In this document: one piece after another, positions 59,101 through 64,000 of the stretch
Position numbering within the stretch: position 1 is the stretch's first letter
Layout: the number at the start of each line of letters is the position of its first letter
Source of the DNA: Neodiprion pinetum
Taxonomy: Eukaryota > Arthropoda > Insecta > Hymenoptera > Diprionidae
NCBI RefSeq assembly: GCF_021155775.2
Contig: NC_060232.1
Location: 9,555,257 to 9,619,256 of the forward strand
Length of the DNA stretch: 64,000 nt
Reading direction: 5' to 3'
Program-made: the position numbers and the translations under genes
Notes under the pieces: generated by a model
Told to the model about the DNA's origin: nothing
Database searches by the model: none
The model's input: the letters and a program-made list of their open reading frames with translations, nothing else

Positions 59101-62100
59101 TCTAGCTAGTCGTCGTTATTAAAGATATATTGCAATCACTCCAATCACACACTGTTTTCAAAGCTCTCATCTACTTGGAACGAGTGGTCTTCATGCATGC
59201 AGTATAGTCAAGATATTTATCAAATCCCTGCTAAATGAAGTGATAAATAGACTATCTTTGAGTTCAAAATTACGTGAAGAGCTGAGAATTTTAACATCAT
59301 ACATAGTATTAAAGTCCGGATGTTCGGATGTTCAGAAAGTAACGTCACAATTTTTTTTTCTCCTGACGTCATCGATCCATATCTAACAGACGAAAATCAG
59401 CTAGCCGAATTCCTCAGTCTGGAAACAACCGCGCGGTAGAGCGGACGTATGAGAATCGCGCTCCGCAGATTTCGAGTCGCAGATTTCGAGTAACGGGTTC
59501 TATACCTCCTGGATCCTGCGCTCCGGCTGCGCTTCCTGGTGCAACTTGACTTCCAGGACAAGCGCTCCGTGGTTCCTGCGCTCCAGGTCTGCTACCTGGA
59601 GAAACTCAACTTCAGGGACGAGGGCTCCGTAGTTTCTGCGCTCAAGATCTACTACTTGGTGAAACTCGACTTCGAGGACTAACGCTCCGTAGTTCTGCCT
59701 GTTCAGGTTATTCACCAGGTGAGTCGTAACTTCCAGAACTAGTGCTCCATAGTTTTAGATGTTCAGGTCCTTTACCTGGTGAGTCTTAACTCCCAGGAAT
59801 AATACCTCGTATTTCCTGCGCTCCAAATCCTTTACCTGGTGGATCTCGACTTCCAAGACTAGCGCCTCGTAGTTCTGGCTGTCCACGTCGTTCACCAGGT
59901 GAGTCATAACTTCCAAGACTAGCACTCCGTAGTTTCTGGGTTCCAGGTCCTCTACCTAGTGGATCTTGACGGCCAGGACTAGCGCTTCAGGTCCTCTACG
60001 TGGTGGGTCTTGAAGTCCAGGATTAGCGCTCGGTAGGTTCGGTATTCCAGATCCTTTACGTCGTGGGCTTTGACACCCTCGACTAGCACTCCGTAAATTG
60101 GACACACTAGGTCAATTTTCCAACTAATTTTAGCAATATTTCCTCTCAGTACTTTCGACTTGATCAATGAGTTCTCACACGATTGTTTTATCTCAAAAAT
60201 GCAGCCTTCAATCGGAAAATAAACGCGAATAATATTTTCGATGGATAGTGACGTATTACTCTTCATTACATGTCTAACGGCATAAGGTCACAGCGTCATC
60301 TGACGACCTTTTGTTGCTGAAGAAGACAAGAGAGCTTATTTTTTTTTTGATCGTATCTAGACTCAAAACGTGAAACAATGGTCAGAAACGTCGACAATTA
60401 ATAATAGTTTAATCAAGAGACAAAGTTATGGACCGATAGATACGACCTTCTGCCACTGATTCGATCATAAAATCCTACGTCGATTATTTCCATAAGGCCG
60501 TATCGGCCAAAAATAATTCTTACCGCGTTTTCTAGGCTGAAGTATAAATCAATCAACCAAAAACAAAAGGTCGTATAGGACACAGATAGGATCTTTTGCT
60601 CCTGATGAAAATTGAAAAAAATTATCCACCACAATAATTGCTTAAGGGCACGACTACCAAAAATTATTATTGTTATTTCTCTCACTTCGATAATCAACAA
60701 TTTGAATAATCCACTTTCAGAAAATCGACATCATCGCTGTATAACTTTATTAGTTTCAATTTTTTATGCGTTTTATTTAAGCGTTTTTAGTCTTTAAAGC
60801 GTTTCCAAAAAAAAAAAAATACCACACTGAGAAGAAATTCATTTGTTACAGTAACTAGAAAAATTCAGTAAAACGGGTATCGTTAAAAAAACTTTTCGAC
60901 TATTGTTATAGTCAAGGATTGAGCGATAACCGGAACTAAAAATTTCTCTCAGTGTACGATACATGGGAGCACAGTTATCAGGTAGCCAGTTATATTATAC
61001 TAGTTTACGAAAATCTGTTAAACCACTGACAACAAGGCTCATCCAATCCCGCAAACGAGCACAACAATCATCCATACTCGCTGTACCGATGATTTTAAAG
61101 CTAGAGCGAATTATTTTTCAGCACTCAACAGTGGCTCAACGTAGGTGCAAAGTTCCTTCACACGTGTGAGGGTATCGAAGGAAGTAAGTACCCAACGCAG
61201 TCTTAGGTACCTGGCATTAATGCCGCTGACAACGAAAGCCATGATGTCCAAGAGGGGCAGGATGTCGTCCATCTCTTCCTCGTCAATGTTATCGGGCTGT
61301 ACTTCGCTGCTGGAGTTCAAAATTCCAACGAGTAACGGAAAGCCGTGAAAATTGTTTCTCAGCTCTACGCTGACCGGTAGCCTGAGCGTGTAGGTGCCGG
61401 GATTCCACGATCCCAAAGGGTCGATTACAAGGCTCGAATTCTCCGAGTTTCTTATCTTGTAGACGTGGCACAAGTAGAAAGAAACCGTCTTATTTTCCTG
61501 GACAACATAATCCAGGTTGTACGTTGAATTTTCGCGGTTTTTAATACGCCGCATTTTTGGCGCTCGATAGTCTTTCGCATATCTTTGCAGTCCAGTGCAC
61601 GTCCTGTGCAAATATTACAAAAATTTACATTGGGACGAGAAGTGGATGAGAAATTTTTTTTTTTTTTTTTTTTCATTGGCACAATATTTACTATCAATTA
61701 CCTGTTCAGATATTGATTTGTCACGTTTAGAGCCTGGGATGTAGAGAGAGGTGAAGTCGCGACAATAAGGTCACTGTCGATACCGATGTTGAGAACACGG
61801 AGAAGGGTGTCAATTATCGCGTCGTTGCGTTTTGTTGCCACTATCAGCCATGAGATGTAGTAATTGAAGAGTTGCTTCTGCGAGGCCTGAGTTGCAATGT
61901 AACGTTAAATCAAATTTTACAATCATTTATTCGCACTCTCGTGTATAATCGCCAGCAACATTCTAGGAACCAATGTTGCGTGCTGTCTGGAGTTTCTAAT
62001 TTAAGCGATATACGCAACTAATTTGACAATTTACATACGACATTAGGCAGCATTCACAATGAGTGCAAATTGCGAAACGTAGGTACGTAGTATTAAATTA

Positions 62101-63213
62101 GTAAAGATACGTCATTTTAGATAGATAATCGGTATATTTTGAGTAAAAACAATACCAACGAGGAAATAATACTGAAGGTGTTTTGGTTAAATTGAAAAAT
62201 CGAGTCTTTGAAGAACCTGGCCTTATCTGTAGAAAATTAAAACGAGATTTCAAATTTGGTGGTAATATAAATTTGCAACTTCAGCAAGTCGACATTGCCG
62301 TTAATTCTAAAATTATGACAGTTACAGGTAGACGTGTAATATTCTGCAGCGTATAATTTTGCAAAACATTTGTCTCCGGACAATTATTTTGGTGTCTTTA
62401 CTGTCTTGCTTTGAAAAGTTGCGATGGAAAAAAGAAAATTTTGCATACATTCCACACTCGGTTTGTAAAATCGCTGTCAATATTGTCGATGAAAACTATC
62501 TTATGGCTTATGAAAAGTTAGTGACATTTCGAGTAAAAAACAATTGGAATTTTTTTTTTTTTTTGTAAAAACTTTAATATCTCGAAATAGTACATGAGTA
62601 AATATTTTCGTATGAAAATAGTCTTGAAAGAAAGGTTACTTTTTCGAGATTATATCTCATCGTTCGCGAAATATGAATTATCGTCTCTGTGACGTGTAAA
62701 ATGTATCACTAAACAAAAAAATTGGTAAATATTTTTCTCAATACAGCCTTGATACGAGGTTCTTTTCCCAGACCTACCGCTATAAATTTCCAAGGTTACA
62801 CGTATGAGGTAAAAGTTACGAACTAGTTTCATAGATATTAGTCACGTATGATGTAAGTCTTGCCCCTCGTTGAAAAAAAAAAAAAAAAAAAATAGGTCGA
62901 TGAAATTTCAGATCGTAACTAATACTGATCAATTAAATTTTCGTATGTCTTGATCTAAAAGCGTATAAATTTTTTTATTCAACAATATGAATGTATGAAA
63001 AGTGAATATTTATTACCAACAGCAGGATATTGTCGGGCGATGTCAGGTTTAGCCCGTCCGTAAAAATTACCGTCCCAACGCGGTGTCTTCGGATCAAAAA
63101 TACTTGCGGCAAAATATCTGTGAGGTGTTCGTCAAGCGTTGTATGTATCGATATTTTCATCCCTTTCTCGCTGCAGCAGGACATCAATGACCGGGCATAA
63201 AGTCGCTGACATT
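53124..63213 (-). CDS. ionotropic receptor, IR75-like (8 exons; 5' end missing)
   Basis: Chemosensory ligand-gated cation channel of the insect iGluR-related IR75/IR64 group. Exons: 63213-63017, 61886-61702, 61603-61130, 57745-57584, 57024-56798, 56468-56266, 56073-55808, 53745-53124. All junctions are GT-AG and in phase, giving 778 residues from the first visible exon. Residues 1-280 are the extracellular N-terminal part with several N-x-S/T sites and FHGFPLLVGILN. S1 follows (IELVPHDKLGTVVNKAWSHL, then DIGLGNINVNDERQR, with no iGluR-type glutamate-binding motif). Next come RNIYFHPPES and TM1 (about 364-384), the pore with CMQGS (about 413-417), TM2 (about 428-448) and S2 with NDSNLRELYIKAF and KGGYGFFV. 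TM3 (about 609-631) is preceded by MPQCEAPTTFHS, aligning with the KPKC...F-S segment of IR75s. The cytoplasmic tail is 147 residues with HGHGHGHG. The signal-peptide exon lies beyond 63,213 and was not identified. IR membership is firm; the IR75 subgroup is probable. Confidence 0.88.
53837..54228 (+). mobile_element. MITE copy 7 in the last receptor intron, TA flanked
   Basis: About 392 bp from CACCGAGAGAAATTTTCAATT to GAAACTTTTCTCAGTG, bracketed by TA on each side. It has the full right arm but lost about 25-40 bp in two places of the left arm (the CAGTCCTTAACTA and GGAAAGTCTGGTATCC blocks). It sits in the intron between receptor exons 7 and 8, opposite to the gene's direction. Confidence 0.88.
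54229..55807. other. remainder of the last receptor intron
   Basis: No exon-like segment: exon 7 joins exon 8 directly in phase (CAT AG|C ATA). Frames here, such as 55,286-55,537 plus, have no motif. A T run lies near 54,415-54,431 and an A run near 55,099-55,116. Confidence 0.5.
57746..59500. other. receptor intron, 3' part: AT-rich, no exon
   Basis: Very AT-rich DNA with no protein-like frame. About 58,457-58,485 has a short CGGATCAG triplication. The adjoining exons join in phase across this intron with IR-like spacing, so no exon is expected here. Confidence 0.5.
59511..60110. repeat. 60-bp-period minisatellite, about 10 units, inside a receptor intron
   Basis: Seven consecutive units of exactly 60 bp (59,521-59,940) are followed by one shortened unit and two more diverged ones. 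Each unit carries CTCCAGGTC, then TACCTGGTG, GACTTCCAGGACTAGCGC and TCCGTAGTT. The 60-bp length is 20 codons, and on the minus strand one frame reads a repeated peptide (NYGALVLEVEFHQVVDLERR) for about 3.5 units before stops appear. Units 4 and 7 (TTCACCAGGTGAGTC) resemble each other more than their neighbours, which hints at a 180-bp higher-order period. It lies between receptor exons 3 and 4 and is not part of the receptor reading frame. Confidence 0.9.
60111..60824. other. receptor intron, no exon seen
   Basis: AT-rich. The minus frames at 59,979-60,266 and 60,413-60,700 show no receptor-like sequence. Confidence 0.45.
60825..60954 (-). mobile_element. MITE copy 8, 130-bp deletion derivative
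   Basis: Only the two terminal parts remain. About 75 bp from the right arm (CACTGAGAAGAAATTCATTT, then GTTACAGTAACTAGAAAAA and ACGGGTATCG) is joined near TATTGTTATAG to about 50 bp of the other arm (GTCAAGGATTGAGCG...AAAAATTTCTCTCAGTG). TA follows the right end. It lies in a receptor intron 176 bp from exon 3. Confidence 0.88.
61887..63016. other. receptor intron between visible exons 1 and 2
   Basis: About 1.1 kb of AT-rich DNA without exon-like sequence. The exons on each side join in phase 0 (CTG TTG|GCC TCG). Contains an A run near 62,873-62,892. Confidence 0.5.
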
Positions 63214-64000
63214 CTGTTTGCACGAATAAAAAATTTTTCAGTATATTAAAATCTTCTACATATAATCACGGAATTTTGAAAATCTTTACGTTTTCCAAAA
63301 GAATGGCGGTTTTTTCTTTAAAAAAAAAACGCAATAAAATAATGGCTGTTTGGAAGAATCATAGAAAAAAAATGTAGCAAAATCCGAGAGGATCAGAGTC
63401 ACGGATTCATACACTTGAAATGAAGTACTGAAGTATGAAGTACTGAAACGAAACCATAAAAGTAGTATTTTTCGTAGCATTTGTCAACCCGTTAAAACCA
63501 ATTCGATTATTGGAACTACCATCAAGTATGATTAAAATCTTTCGTCGTTGAAATTCTCGTTTTTCAAAAATGGTTCCGTTATTTTTGATGAACTTGTTTC
63601 TTGTTGCATGATTTTATTCGTTTTATAGCAATTTGTACAATATTTTCTATAAACATCGAATGAACTGTGTTGGAGTCTTTGCATAGGACTAGTTTTATAC
63701 ATTTTTTCCGATAAAACTATAGGTAAAAAAAAAAAAAACAGGGCATAGCAATTTTTAACGCTCAGTATTTGACCGTAAAGTCGTGTAAATTTTGTATTGT
63801 TTCCCCTTATCGTCTCCGAGATTATCGCGAGAGTTTGTCCGAAATTGTAAGCTTGAATTTCTTTCGACAGAAGCATATTACGTTCAAAGAGCTGAATGAA
63901 TATTCATGTAAAATTCAGATTTTTTTCACTCAGCCTTTTCGAAACCATTGCGAAAAATTTTGAAATTTTGAAATTTTTTATTTTTCTAACTAACTATACG
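63214..64000. other. upstream receptor intron or 5' region; first exon not identified
   Basis: The first visible receptor exon starts with two bases that need one base from an earlier exon, so at least one more coding exon (signal peptide) must lie upstream. The minus frames at 63,286-63,480 and 63,532-63,876 are AT-rich, with no convincing signal peptide leading to a donor in the right phase. The exon may be outside the window. Confidence 0.4.

Noticed and set aside
59500..59715. Repeat-protein gene of 71 codons
   Set aside because: The periodic frame arises from a 60-bp minisatellite and is closed by stops after about 3.5 units. There is no start context or splice support, so it is listed only as a repeat.
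59500..60110. CRISPR array
   Set aside because: The 60-bp units are contiguous with no unique spacers, in a eukaryotic intron.

Overview
The window reads as nuclear DNA of an insect: AT-rich, sparsely genic, with intron-containing genes, GT-AG splice sites, AATAAA signals, a tRNA-Tyr gene with an intron, small inverted-repeat transposons, and a chemosensory ionotropic receptor of the insect IR75/IR64 type. The order cannot be fixed from the sequence alone. There are no operons, ribosome binding sites, CRISPR arrays or bacterial genes. All gene models below were assembled by hand from open frames, splice sites and codon phase, without transcript data.

Layout. (1) 1-13,264: no gene I can defend; AT-rich DNA with one complete MITE (5,770-6,198), a 121-bp-period duplication near 7.75 kb and a few open frames of uncertain status. 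(2) 13,265-14,222, minus strand: a complete two-exon von Hippel-Lindau (VHL) homologue of 164 residues, the oxygen-sensing E3 ligase substrate adaptor. (3) 14,223-43,797: about 29 kb without a recognised gene. It holds simple repeats, five copies of one MITE family, a foldback element plus a related partial copy, degenerate tandem repeats at 34.8-35.5 kb and an unassigned 154-residue ORF. (4) 43,798-43,900, minus: tRNA-Tyr(GUA) with a 30-nt intron. (5) 45,852-47,452, minus: a five-exon TMA16 homologue, a 60S ribosome biogenesis factor. (6) 48,447-52,561, plus: a four-exon gene for a secreted cysteine-rich protein of 277 residues, possibly canopy/saposin-like, with a ~0.9 kb terminal-inverted-repeat transposon in an intron. 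(7) 53,124-63,213, minus: eight exons of an IR75-like ionotropic receptor, complete at the C-terminus, with its first coding exon(s) not found. Its introns contain two MITE copies and a 60-bp-period minisatellite.

The genes are functionally unrelated neighbours (oxygen sensing, ribosome assembly, a secreted protein, chemosensation). The secreted-protein gene and the receptor gene are convergent, their 3' ends about 0.5 kb apart. The main unusual features are the MITE family in full-length and internally deleted forms, the 60-bp minisatellite whose period is a whole number of codons, the 147-residue cytoplasmic tail of the receptor with a His-Gly run, and the unassigned cysteine-rich secreted protein.
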